In this document: positions 1 through 5,030 of the stretch, piece by piece | Layout of the letters: the number at the start of each line of letters is the position of its first letter | How positions within the stretch are numbered: the stretch's first letter is position 1 | Assembly: GCA_025357355.1 (NCBI GenBank) | Contig: JANXPK010000632.1 | Coordinates: 1 to 5,030 of the forward strand | Source: Rhodobacterales bacterium | GTDB lineage: Bacteria > Pseudomonadota > Alphaproteobacteria > Rhodobacterales > Rhodobacteraceae | Length of the DNA: 5,030 bases | Direction: 5' to 3' | Program-made: the position numbers and the translations under genes | Notes under the pieces: model-generated | Seen by the model: the letters and a program-made list of their open reading frames with translations, nothing else | The model's database searches: none | What the model was told of the DNA's origin: nothing

Positions 1-173
1 TCGATGGCCATGCCGTCGCGGACATCGCCTTTGATGACCCGCAAATTGGGATGTTTGGTGGTGATTTTGGCGGGGTCGCGCGCCAGTGCCGTGACGAGGT
101 GGCCCTGCGCCAGCAGCTTTTCAACCAGAAGGCGGCCGGTCCCGCCGGTCGACCCGATAATCAGGACTTTCAT
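1..173 (-). CDS. NmrA-like NAD(P)-binding Rossmann-fold protein, N-terminal fragment
   Basis: The reverse strand reads an ATG at 173-171 followed by 57 complete codons to the left edge, with no stop, so the C-terminal part lies outside the window. The protein opens with MKVLIIGSTGGTGRLL, a beta strand running into a G7-x-x-G10-x-x-G13 dinucleotide-binding loop. A second strand follows and ends in the ALARDP segment (residues 29-34), whose Arg32 is typical of NADP(H)-preferring members. The segment around residues 46-53 (VIKGDVRD) matches the NmrA/atypical short-chain dehydrogenase pattern. Such proteins are cytoplasmic redox sensors or NAD(P)H-dependent oxidoreductases, and the substrate cannot be told from this fragment. 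The start is supported by an AAAGG ribosome-binding site seven bases upstream. It is divergent from glf and probably not part of the polysaccharide pathway. An atypical SDR epimerase is an alternative reading. Confidence 0.88.
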   Translation of the reverse strand, partial: MKVLIIGSTGGTGRLLVEKLLAQGHLVTALARDPAKITTKHPNLRVIKGDVRDGMAI

Positions 174-180
174 TTCAGTG

Positions 181-185
181 CCTTT
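181..185 (-). promoter_or_regulatory. Ribosome-binding site of the NmrA-like gene
   Basis: On the minus strand AAAGG stands seven bases before the ATG at 173-171. This is a normal distance and supports that ATG as the start. The call rests only on sequence and spacing. Confidence 0.5.
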
Positions 186-288
186 CGCGTGGGGAGGTTC
201 AGACTTGCGGATAAGCTGAGCGCATCCCGAAGAGTTGACCCCGCAACGACGGAATTTCAAGTCAAGCTTCGGCGTCTGGCCGCCCGCG

Positions 289-315
289 CTGCCGCAAGCG
301 GTTTTCCTGCGGCGG
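289..315 (+). other. Possible stem-loop in the glf leader
   Basis: GCCGCA at 291-296 pairs with TGCGGC at 308-313. The stem extends outward by one G-T wobble (290/314) and one C-G pair (289/315), giving about eight pairs around an 11-base loop. No run of T follows, so it does not look like an intrinsic terminator. It lies about 60 bases before the glf start and would be in the leader only if transcription begins upstream of it. In GC-rich DNA a stem of this size can occur by chance. Confidence 0.25.
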
Positions 316-360
316 TTGATCTGCTAAGGCGATGGGCAGGGCCGGTTGCGGCAGTGTTCC

Positions 361-366
361 AGGTGG
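361..366 (+). promoter_or_regulatory. Ribosome-binding site that sets the glf start
   Basis: AGGTGG is followed by seven bases and then the ATG at 374. This favours the 374 start over the in-frame ATG at 332, where the nearest purine-rich stretch (AAGG at 326-329) is only two bases from the codon. An in-frame TTG at 371 is a less likely alternative start. Confidence 0.55.
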
Positions 367-373
367 GCGATTG

Positions 374-1525
374 ATGGTCGGTAATTTCTTGATGGTGGGG
401 GCAGGTCTGTCAGGCGCTGTTATCGGGCGGCATCTGGCCGAGGCGGGCCACCAGGTGACAGTGGTCGACACGCGCAGTCATGTCGCAGGCAATTGCCATA
501 CCGAACGCGACCGCGAGACCGGCGTGATGGTCCATGTCTACGGACCCCATATCTTTCACACCGACGATGCCGAGGTGTGGGAGTATGTGAACGCCCATGA
601 AACCTTCATGCCCTACAAGAACCGGGTCAAGACCGTCTCGGGGGGGCAGGTTTATTCGTTGCCGGTCAACCTACACACCATCAACCAGTTCTTTGGCCGC
701 ACCATGGGTCCGGATGAGGCGCGGGCGTTTCTGACAGCACAGGCCGACACCACCATCAGCGACCCGCAGACCTTTGAAGAGCAGGCGCTGCGCTTTGTCG
801 GCGCGCAGCTTTATGAGGCGTTCTTCAAGGGCTATACCCAAAAGCAATGGGGTTGCCAGCCGTCCGCCTTGCCTGCCTCGATCCTGAAACGCCTGCCGGT
901 GCGGTTTACCTACGACGACAATTATTTCTTCCATCAGTTCCAGGGCATGCCGCAGAATGGCTATACCGCCATGGTGGAGCGTATCCTTGATCATCCTGGC
1001 CTCAGCGTGCATCTGGGCACCCGCTTTACCCGCGAGCAGGCTGCTGCCTATGATCACGTGTTCTATTCCGGGCCGCTCGACGGCTGGTATGACTACGACA
1101 TCGGTCGTCTAGGGTATCGCACGCTCGACTTTGAACGCTTTACCCATCAGGGCGACTATCAGGGTTGTGCTGTGATGAACTATGGCGAGGCGTCGGTACC
1201 CTTTACGCGGATCACCGAACACAAATACTTCGCGCCGTGGGAAAGCCATGAAGGATCGGTTTGCTACCGCGAGTTTTCGCGCGCCTGCGGGCCGGACGAC
1301 ATTCCCTATTACCCGATCCGCCTGATGGAAGAGCAGGCGCTGCTCCGCCAATATGTGGCCCGTGCCGAGGGCGAGCGCGGCGTCACCTTTGTCGGCCGTC
1401 TGGGCACGTACCGTTATCTCGACATGGACGTGACGATCCGCGAGGCGCTCCACACCGCCCGCGCCTTCACGGCGCATCTGGCGCAGGGCACGGCGATGCC
1501 AGCCTTCACGGCGAAGCCGATATGA
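374..1525 (+). CDS. glf: UDP-galactopyranose mutase
   Basis: This flavoenzyme interconverts UDP-galactopyranose and UDP-galactofuranose in the cytoplasm using reduced FAD, and supplies the donor for galactofuranose-containing glycans. The 383-residue product matches the usual bacterial length of about 370-390. Visible family marks are the FAD-binding G9-x-G11-x-x-G14 loop with Asp32 ending the second strand, YGPHIFHT (56-63), YKNRVKTV (81-88), YSLPVNLHTI (94-103), the active-site KGYTQKQWG (152-160, Trp159), MPQNGYT (192-198), PFTRITEHK (276-284) and YRYLDMD (346-352). Arg177 and Arg279 correspond by position to the two arginines that hold the UDP diphosphate in characterised enzymes, and Tyr348 to a conserved active-site tyrosine. 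No key residue appears missing. The 374 start puts the FAD loop at the normal distance from the N-terminus and has a good ribosome-binding site; starting at 332 would add 14 residues unlike the family. The gene overlaps the following glycosyltransferase by four bases, so the two are probably one operon. Confidence 0.97.
   Translation: MVGNFLMVGAGLSGAVIGRHLAEAGHQVTVVDTRSHVAGNCHTERDRETGVMVHVYGPHIFHTDDAEVWEYVNAHETFMPYKNRVKTVSGGQVYSLPVNLHTINQFFGRTMGPDEARAFLTAQADTTISDPQTFEEQALRFVGAQLYEAFFKGYTQKQWGCQPSALPASILKRLPVRFTYDDNYFFHQFQGMPQNGYTAMVERILDHPGLSVHLGTRFTREQAAAYDHVFYSGPLDGWYDYDIGRLGYRTLDFERFTHQGDYQGCAVMNYGEASVPFTRITEHKYFAPWESHEGSVCYREFSRACGPDDIPYYPIRLMEEQALLRQYVARAEGERGVTFVGRLGTYRYLDMDVTIREALHTARAFTAHLAQGTAMPAFTAKPI
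1522..1525 (+). promoter_or_regulatory. ATGA stop/start overlap between glf and the glycosyltransferase
   Basis: The TGA of glf (1523-1525) overlaps the ATG of the downstream gene (1522-1524). No clear ribosome-binding site precedes this ATG, so translation of the second gene probably depends on ribosomes finishing glf (translational coupling, inferred). The overlap also fixes the downstream start, because the open frame extends much further upstream inside glf. Confidence 0.75.
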
Positions 1526-2505
1526 CCGAGCCTGCCGGTCAGCGGATTGCCGCCTTGGTGGTGACCTTCAACCGGCTTGCCCAGTTGCACGTGACGGTGG
1601 ATCGGCTCTTGGCCGAGCCGATTGATCATGTCGTGGTGGTCGACAATGCCTCCAGCGATGGTACTGCGGCCTATCTGGCGAGTTTAGTCGACCCGCGCGT
1701 TGTGGTGATCCGGCTGACCGGCAACCGGGGTGGCGCGGGCGGGTTCGAGGCGGGGTTGCGCCAGGCAACGGAGCGGTTCGATCCCGACTGGACGTTGGTG
1801 ATGGATGACGATGCGCGACCAGAGCCGGGCGCGGTTGCGCGCTTTCGCGCCGACAATCATCAGGGCTGGGACGCCGTAGCAGGGGCGGTCTATACTGGCG
1901 GCGGGGCGATCTGCGACATGAACCGCCCTTCGGTCAACCCGTTCTGGCACGCGGGCGCCTTTTTGCGCACCCTTTTGGGCGGCGGGCGGATGGGGTTTCA
2001 CATCGGCGATGCCGCCTATGGTGCTGTTGGCACCGCAGAGATCGACGCGGCCTCTTTCGTCGGCCTGTTCCTGTCGCGGGCGGCAATCGCGGGCGGCGGT
2101 TATCCTGACGGACGGCTGTTCATCTATGGCGACGACGTGCTTTACACCCTTGGTTTGCGCCGGGCCGGGCTTCGGCTTGGCTTTGCGCCTGAATTGCGGT
2201 TCGAGCATGATTTCAAGACCTTTGCGGCGCGAGCCCGGGCCTTTCGGCCGCTATGGAAGACCTATTACCACCACCGCAACCTGCTTTTCGTCTATCACGC
2301 GGCGGCGGGGCTGCTGTTCTGGCCTGCGCTTTTGTTCATCTTGCCCAAATGGCTGTTCAAGGCGCGGCATTACGGGGCGGATTGGCGTGCCTATTACCGG
2401 CTTTTGGGATTTGCCCTATGGGACGCCGCGCGTGGCAGACTTGACCGCAGTCTGGCCGAGGTCAAGACAGCGTCAGGCGAAGGCCTTTCACTGGCGCAGT
2501 CCTGA
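1522..2505 (+). CDS. GT2 family glycosyltransferase, probable galactofuranosyltransferase
   Basis: This 327-residue GT-A fold enzyme probably transfers a sugar from a nucleotide donor to a glycan or lipid-linked acceptor at the cytoplasmic face. Starting at the ATGA overlap, the protein opens with IAALVVTFNRL (9-19), followed by VVVVDNASSDGT (37-48), GNRGGAGGFEAG (68-78), the metal-binding MDDDA (94-98), IYGDDVLYTLGLRRAG (201-216) bearing the probable catalytic aspartate, EHD (228-230) and YYHHRN (248-253). The NxGGAGGF, DDDA, GDD and H-then-YYxxRN order is that of the galactofuranosyl/rhamnosyl-transferase branch of GT2. By comparison with mycobacterial GlfT2, His229 matches the metal-ligand histidine and His250 a second active-site histidine. 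A hydrophobic stretch at about 261-275 followed by basic residues may hold it to the inner membrane. Coupling to glf strongly suggests UDP-Galf as donor, though a rhamnosyltransferase role cannot be excluded. It has only the single GT domain and so resembles GlfT1 or short GT2 enzymes more than GlfT2. Its last 44 bases overlap the convergent sulfotransferase gene. Confidence 0.9.
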   Translation: MTEPAGQRIAALVVTFNRLAQLHVTVDRLLAEPIDHVVVVDNASSDGTAAYLASLVDPRVVVIRLTGNRGGAGGFEAGLRQATERFDPDWTLVMDDDARPEPGAVARFRADNHQGWDAVAGAVYTGGGAICDMNRPSVNPFWHAGAFLRTLLGGGRMGFHIGDAAYGAVGTAEIDAASFVGLFLSRAAIAGGGYPDGRLFIYGDDVLYTLGLRRAGLRLGFAPELRFEHDFKTFAARARAFRPLWKTYYHHRNLLFVYHAAAGLLFWPALLFILPKWLFKARHYGADWRAYYRLLGFALWDAARGRLDRSLAEVKTASGEGLSLAQS

Positions 2506-3673
2506 CCCCGACCGGCACGGCGCCGTGGAACCCAGCGACAAGAGCCGCTACCTCGGCCAGTATCGCGTTGGCGGCGCGGATATGGTCCTTGGCCTTGGGC
2601 GGCAGATTCTCGGGGATTTCCGGGCCGGGACGTTGGCCGATGCGGCGTTCAAAGGCCTGGACCCAGACGCCGTGATGCATCTTGATTTGGGCGGACAATT
2701 CACGCGCATGGCCCTGCAGGACCGCAATCGTCTCGGCCTGGTAATAGGCGCGCGCGGCGCTGATCTGAGGCTCCGGCACCGCCTCGGCCTCGGCCGCAAT
2801 CAAGGCTTCAGTCATGATGGGCGCGCCGAAGAAGCTGGCGTCCATCGCCGCGGCGTCGGCGCGGCAATAGGTGGCGACGTCCTGATATAGGGCGCGGCTG
2901 ACCCTGATCCGCGTTTCGCCGGGGCGCCGGGTCGACGCGAGGGTGCGTCCGACATGATCGCCGATCAGATTGCGCGGACCGGCGGGCACTTCGGCCTTCT
3001 TAAGCACGGTCTGCACCACCCGCAACCCGGCCAGGGTTTCGACCGAAAGCGAGGTGTTGGCATGGTCACCGCCCAAAAACTGAAACGGCTGGCCCTGCAA
3101 GGCGATGTGCAGAAAATCGGCCACGACATCGCCGTCTTGCAACTGGCTGCGGATCATCGGGCGCAGGATGAAACGGTCGCCGAACACTGCACGCCAGCGT
3201 TCGAACCTGGGGGTATATTCCAGCAATGGCTCTTTCTGGCTCGCCGTGAACAGCGCCTCGATCTGGCCTTGAAAGAGGCCCGACTTGGTGCGCTGCATAT
3301 AGGCAGAGATCAGGCGGCTGACATGGGGGCGCACGTAGGCCACCACCACGGCGGTATCCGCCAGATCAGGCAGGAATTCCTGCAGCGCGGTCATCAGGGC
3401 CACGGGATTGACGCGGGCAAACTGCTCTGCCGAGATGATCGCCACATCGGCCTTGGATGCCGCCAGTTGCTCGGCCAGCCTGGTAAAGCGCGGCGTGCGC
3501 TGAGCAGCCTGTTTGGCATCCCACAGCGGGTTGGCCAGCGGGAAAGAGTTCAGTTCCGGCGTGTATTCCGCCGTGATCGCCGCCGATGTCCACTGACCAA
3601 AACGCAGCACTTCCTGAATGGACGTGCTGCCGGTCTTGGGATCACCGATATGCAGGACCAGCGACCTCACCAT
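2462..3673 (-). CDS. PAPS-dependent sulfotransferase-like protein
   Basis: The 403-residue product has the two signatures of sulfotransferases that use 3'-phosphoadenylyl sulfate. Near the N-terminus a beta strand leads into HIGDPKTGSTSIQ (8-20), the loop that binds the 5'-phosphosulfate. VVVAYVRPHVSRLISAYMQ (109-127) is the 3'-phosphate site, with Arg115 and Ser123 at the usual eight-residue separation. IISAEQF (79-85) fits the strand-turn seen between these motifs in bacterial carbohydrate sulfotransferases. After about residue 205 the sequence is Ala/Glu/Arg-rich, likely helical, and not recognised. There is no signal peptide, which fits a cytoplasmic enzyme. The acceptor is unknown; the neighbours suggest a sugar in a surface polysaccharide. 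The start is either this ATG or an in-frame GTG at 3682; neither has a strong ribosome-binding site, and the ATG gives the compact N-terminus usual for the family. It follows the GlfT2-like gene by 24 bases and is probably co-transcribed and coupled with it. Its 3' end overlaps the convergent glycosyltransferase. Confidence 0.85.
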   Translation of the reverse strand: MVRSLVLHIGDPKTGSTSIQEVLRFGQWTSAAITAEYTPELNSFPLANPLWDAKQAAQRTPRFTRLAEQLAASKADVAIISAEQFARVNPVALMTALQEFLPDLADTAVVVAYVRPHVSRLISAYMQRTKSGLFQGQIEALFTASQKEPLLEYTPRFERWRAVFGDRFILRPMIRSQLQDGDVVADFLHIALQGQPFQFLGGDHANTSLSVETLAGLRVVQTVLKKAEVPAGPRNLIGDHVGRTLASTRRPGETRIRVSRALYQDVATYCRADAAAMDASFFGAPIMTEALIAAEAEAVPEPQISAARAYYQAETIAVLQGHARELSAQIKMHHGVWVQAFERRIGQRPGPEIPENLPPKAKDHIRAANAILAEVAALVAGFHGAVPVGVRTAPVKGLRLTLS

Positions 3674-3697
3674 GACCCGCACCGCTGGCCCAACTGC

Positions 3698-5030
3698 CTA
3701 CACAACCGGCGTCTCCGGTGCCGACGCAACCATGCCCGGCAGTTTCAGCGCCCGCCGCCAGAACCCCGGCGCCGCGATGTCGCCATAACCTTTGCGATAA
3801 CGTTCCAAAAGGTCGGCATAGCCGAAATACATCCGCAATATCAACCATGTCAGCCGCAGTGACTGCGCAAAGAAGCGCGGCTTGGACTGGGTGACGGTAT
3901 AGGCCATTTCGCGGTTGTGGTTCAGATAGGTGATGCGGGACGCCCCCCGCGCCGGGGCGTAATTGTTGCGGTCGCGCGGCTCCAGAACAACCCGGTTGCC
4001 CCACAGCCGGAAGAACGGCAAGAGATGGCCATTCAGCGACCAGCGGAAAAGCAGGCGTTTTGCCCACGAGGATGTGGCATAGCGCCGGCGCTGGGTCAGG
4101 TTCATGGAGGCAACCGGCTTCCACGCCTCGATCATGTAAAGCGCCTTGACCGCGGCGCGCTGGGCCACCGCATCGGCATTGCTGGCAAAGAACTCTGGCC
4201 CTTTCAGCACGTCGTTCCACGCCATCAGCAGCGCATCAACCGTCTCATACTGAAACTTTGCGATGTTGCGGCGAAAAAAGTCGATGCCGATCCGCGCCAG
4301 GTTCAGCGCGCCGATTTCCATCTTGGGCAGGGACAGATGCTGTACGAAATGGTTGCGCAGATCGAGGTACAGCGTCAGCGGCGATTCCTTGTCGTTGAAA
4401 TCGTCGGCAAACGACACGATGCCGTTCAGGGTGGTGATGTGGAAATCGTTGGCGAGCGAAAAGTTGATGTCGTCGCCCCGCACGAAGAACGGAAAAGGGT
4501 AATGGGTGACTTCGGCCACCGGGAAGGCAACGAACCACCAGCCGCCGTACATCTTTGGGCTGCGGTAACTGGCCGAGGTGAACTCCATCGCCATCACTTC
4601 CGGCCAGGCGCGCAGATCGACGCCGTTGAATTGCGGGCGGCACAGGCGGTCAAAGACCGCACCGTTTTCCCACATCCGCCATTTGTCCGAATTGCTGATC
4701 ATGGCGCCCGAGACGGCAGCCTTGGGGTCGCGCGACAGGGTGAGGAAAGCATAGACGCGGTGCAGCGCCTCCATCGGGATGGCGGCGTCGTCGTCCATGA
4801 ACAGCACATGGCTGTAGCCTGCTGCAGTAGCCTCCAGCAGGCCGCGGGTAAAGCCGCCCGCGCCGCCCAGATTGGCATTGGTGATCCGCCGGATCTGCGG
4901 ATGTGCGGCGATGGCTGCCGAATTGCCGTTGTCGACGATGAAAACGGTCAGAAAATCGGAAAACTCGGCCCGCTCCAGATAATGCGCCAGACGCCGGGCG
5001 GTGTTTTCGACCTGCGCCTCACGCTTGAAC
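3698..5030 (-). CDS. GlfT2-like GT2 glycosyltransferase, C-terminal portion
   Basis: The frame is open from the right edge to a TAG at 3700-3698, giving 443 residues with the start outside the window. The GTG at 4807 is an internal valine, not a start, because GT motifs continue upstream of it: FKREAQVENT at the very edge, FIVDNG (30-35 of the fragment) and NLGGAGGFTRG (53-63). Next come the metal-binding MDDDA (78-82), YGGWWFVAFP (161-170, matching the Trp-Trp of mycobacterial GlfT2), FFVRGDDINFSL (181-192) with the probable catalytic aspartate, and YLDLRNH (221-227). A helical tail of over 200 residues follows. This order and the long tail match GlfT2, the enzyme that polymerises galactofuranan from UDP-Galf. 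GlfT2 has its DDD near residue 256, so roughly 175 residues, probably its N-terminal beta domain, would lie beyond the window. At the position of the GlfT2 metal-ligand His this protein appears to have Ala208. A rhamnosyl- or other GT2 activity is possible, but nearby glf favours Galf. Confidence 0.88.
   Translation of the reverse strand, partial: FKREAQVENTARRLAHYLERAEFSDFLTVFIVDNGNSAAIAAHPQIRRITNANLGGAGGFTRGLLEATAAGYSHVLFMDDDAAIPMEALHRVYAFLTLSRDPKAAVSGAMISNSDKWRMWENGAVFDRLCRPQFNGVDLRAWPEVMAMEFTSASYRSPKMYGGWWFVAFPVAEVTHYPFPFFVRGDDINFSLANDFHITTLNGIVSFADDFNDKESPLTLYLDLRNHFVQHLSLPKMEIGALNLARIGIDFFRRNIAKFQYETVDALLMAWNDVLKGPEFFASNADAVAQRAAVKALYMIEAWKPVASMNLTQRRRYATSSWAKRLLFRWSLNGHLLPFFRLWGNRVVLEPRDRNNYAPARGASRITYLNHNREMAYTVTQSKPRFFAQSLRLTWLILRMYFGYADLLERYRKGYGDIAAPGFWRRALKLPGMVASAPETPVV

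Larger units (their letters stand above)
174..373. other. Divergent intergenic region between the NmrA-like gene and glf
   Basis: These 200 bases separate two divergently read genes and so should carry both promoters. On the plus strand TTGACC at 235-240 resembles a sigma-70 -35 box, but no good -10 hexamer lies 16-18 bases downstream, so I do not call a promoter. TTGAC at 235-239 and GTCAA at 261-265 form a 5-base inverted repeat with a 21-base spacer, which could equally be chance. A possible hairpin occupies 289-315. No convincing small gene is present. The region is slightly less GC-rich near 250-270 than the genes around it. Confidence 0.6.

Noticed and set aside
191..197. GGGGAGG on the plus strand as a ribosome-binding site for a small gene
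   Set aside because: The nearest start-like codon downstream (TTG at 205) meets a TGA after four codons; no small open frame of meaning follows.
332..373. Upstream ATG at 332 as the glf start
   Set aside because: It would add 14 residues unlike the family ahead of the FAD loop, and its ribosome-binding-like AAGG is only two bases away. The ATG at 374 has AGGTGG at good spacing.
1684..2208. Minus-strand open frame of 174 codons inside the GT2 gene
   Set aside because: The plus-strand frame contains the DDDA and GDD motifs of a real GT; the antisense translation shows no motif and has the composition of a shadow frame.
2516..2527. 12-base perfect palindrome CACGGCGCCGTG just after the glycosyltransferase stop, as a bidirectional terminator
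   Set aside because: The stem would be only four pairs around a GCGC loop, there is no T-run on either side, and it lies inside the sulfotransferase coding sequence.
2009..2890. Plus-strand open frame of 293 codons
   Set aside because: It runs out of frame through the GT2 gene and antisense to the sulfotransferase. Its translation has no motif, while both overlapped frames carry clear family signatures. Long shadow frames are common in GC-rich DNA.
2954..3862. Plus-strand open frame of 302 codons
   Set aside because: It is antisense to the sulfotransferase and the end of the GlfT2-like gene. The product is rich in His, Arg and Gln and lacks any recognisable domain, as expected for the complement of GC-rich coding sequence.
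3642..4220. Minus-strand open frame of 192 codons
   Set aside because: It lies on the same strand as the GlfT2-like gene but in another frame, crosses its stop and has no domain; it is a shadow of the GT reading frame.
3698..4807. GTG at 4807 as the start of the GlfT2-like gene
   Set aside because: The frame stays open to the window edge and the upstream part carries the nucleotide-binding segments FIVDNG and NLGGAGGF, so 4807 is internal.

Overview
This window looks like part of a cell-surface polysaccharide locus from a GC-rich alphaproteobacterium, probably in the Rhodobacterales/Paracoccaceae. That placement rests on base composition, codon choice and the general look of the proteins, not on a marker gene, so it is a moderate-confidence inference. 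Nearly all of the DNA is coding. I see no RNA gene, mobile element or CRISPR array.

Layout. (1) Positions 1-173, minus strand: the first 57 codons of an NmrA-type NAD(P)-binding Rossmann protein that runs off the left edge and is probably unrelated to the rest. (2) Positions 174-373: a divergent intergenic gap of 200 bp that must hold the start signals for both flanking transcripts. (3) Positions 374-1525, plus strand: a complete UDP-galactopyranose mutase (glf). (4) Positions 1522-2505, plus strand: a GT2 glycosyltransferase of galactofuranosyl/rhamnosyl-transferase type, joined to glf by an ATGA stop/start overlap. (5) Positions 2462-3673, minus strand: a PAPS-dependent sulfotransferase-like protein whose 3' end overlaps that of the glycosyltransferase tail to tail by 44 bp. 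(6) Positions 3698-5030, minus strand: the C-terminal 443 residues of a second, larger glycosyltransferase resembling mycobacterial GlfT2. It starts beyond the right edge and lies 24 bp upstream of the sulfotransferase in the same direction.

How the genes fit together (inference). Glf converts UDP-galactopyranose to UDP-galactofuranose. The two GT2 enzymes are candidates for adding Galf to a growing glycan, and the sulfotransferase could then sulfate that glycan or another carbohydrate. The two convergent pairs, glf-GT and GlfT2-like GT-sulfotransferase, suggest a locus for a galactofuranose-containing and possibly sulfated surface polymer. The most unusual single observation is that the GlfT2-like enzyme seems to lack the metal-binding histidine of mycobacterial GlfT2, while the smaller GT beside glf keeps it.
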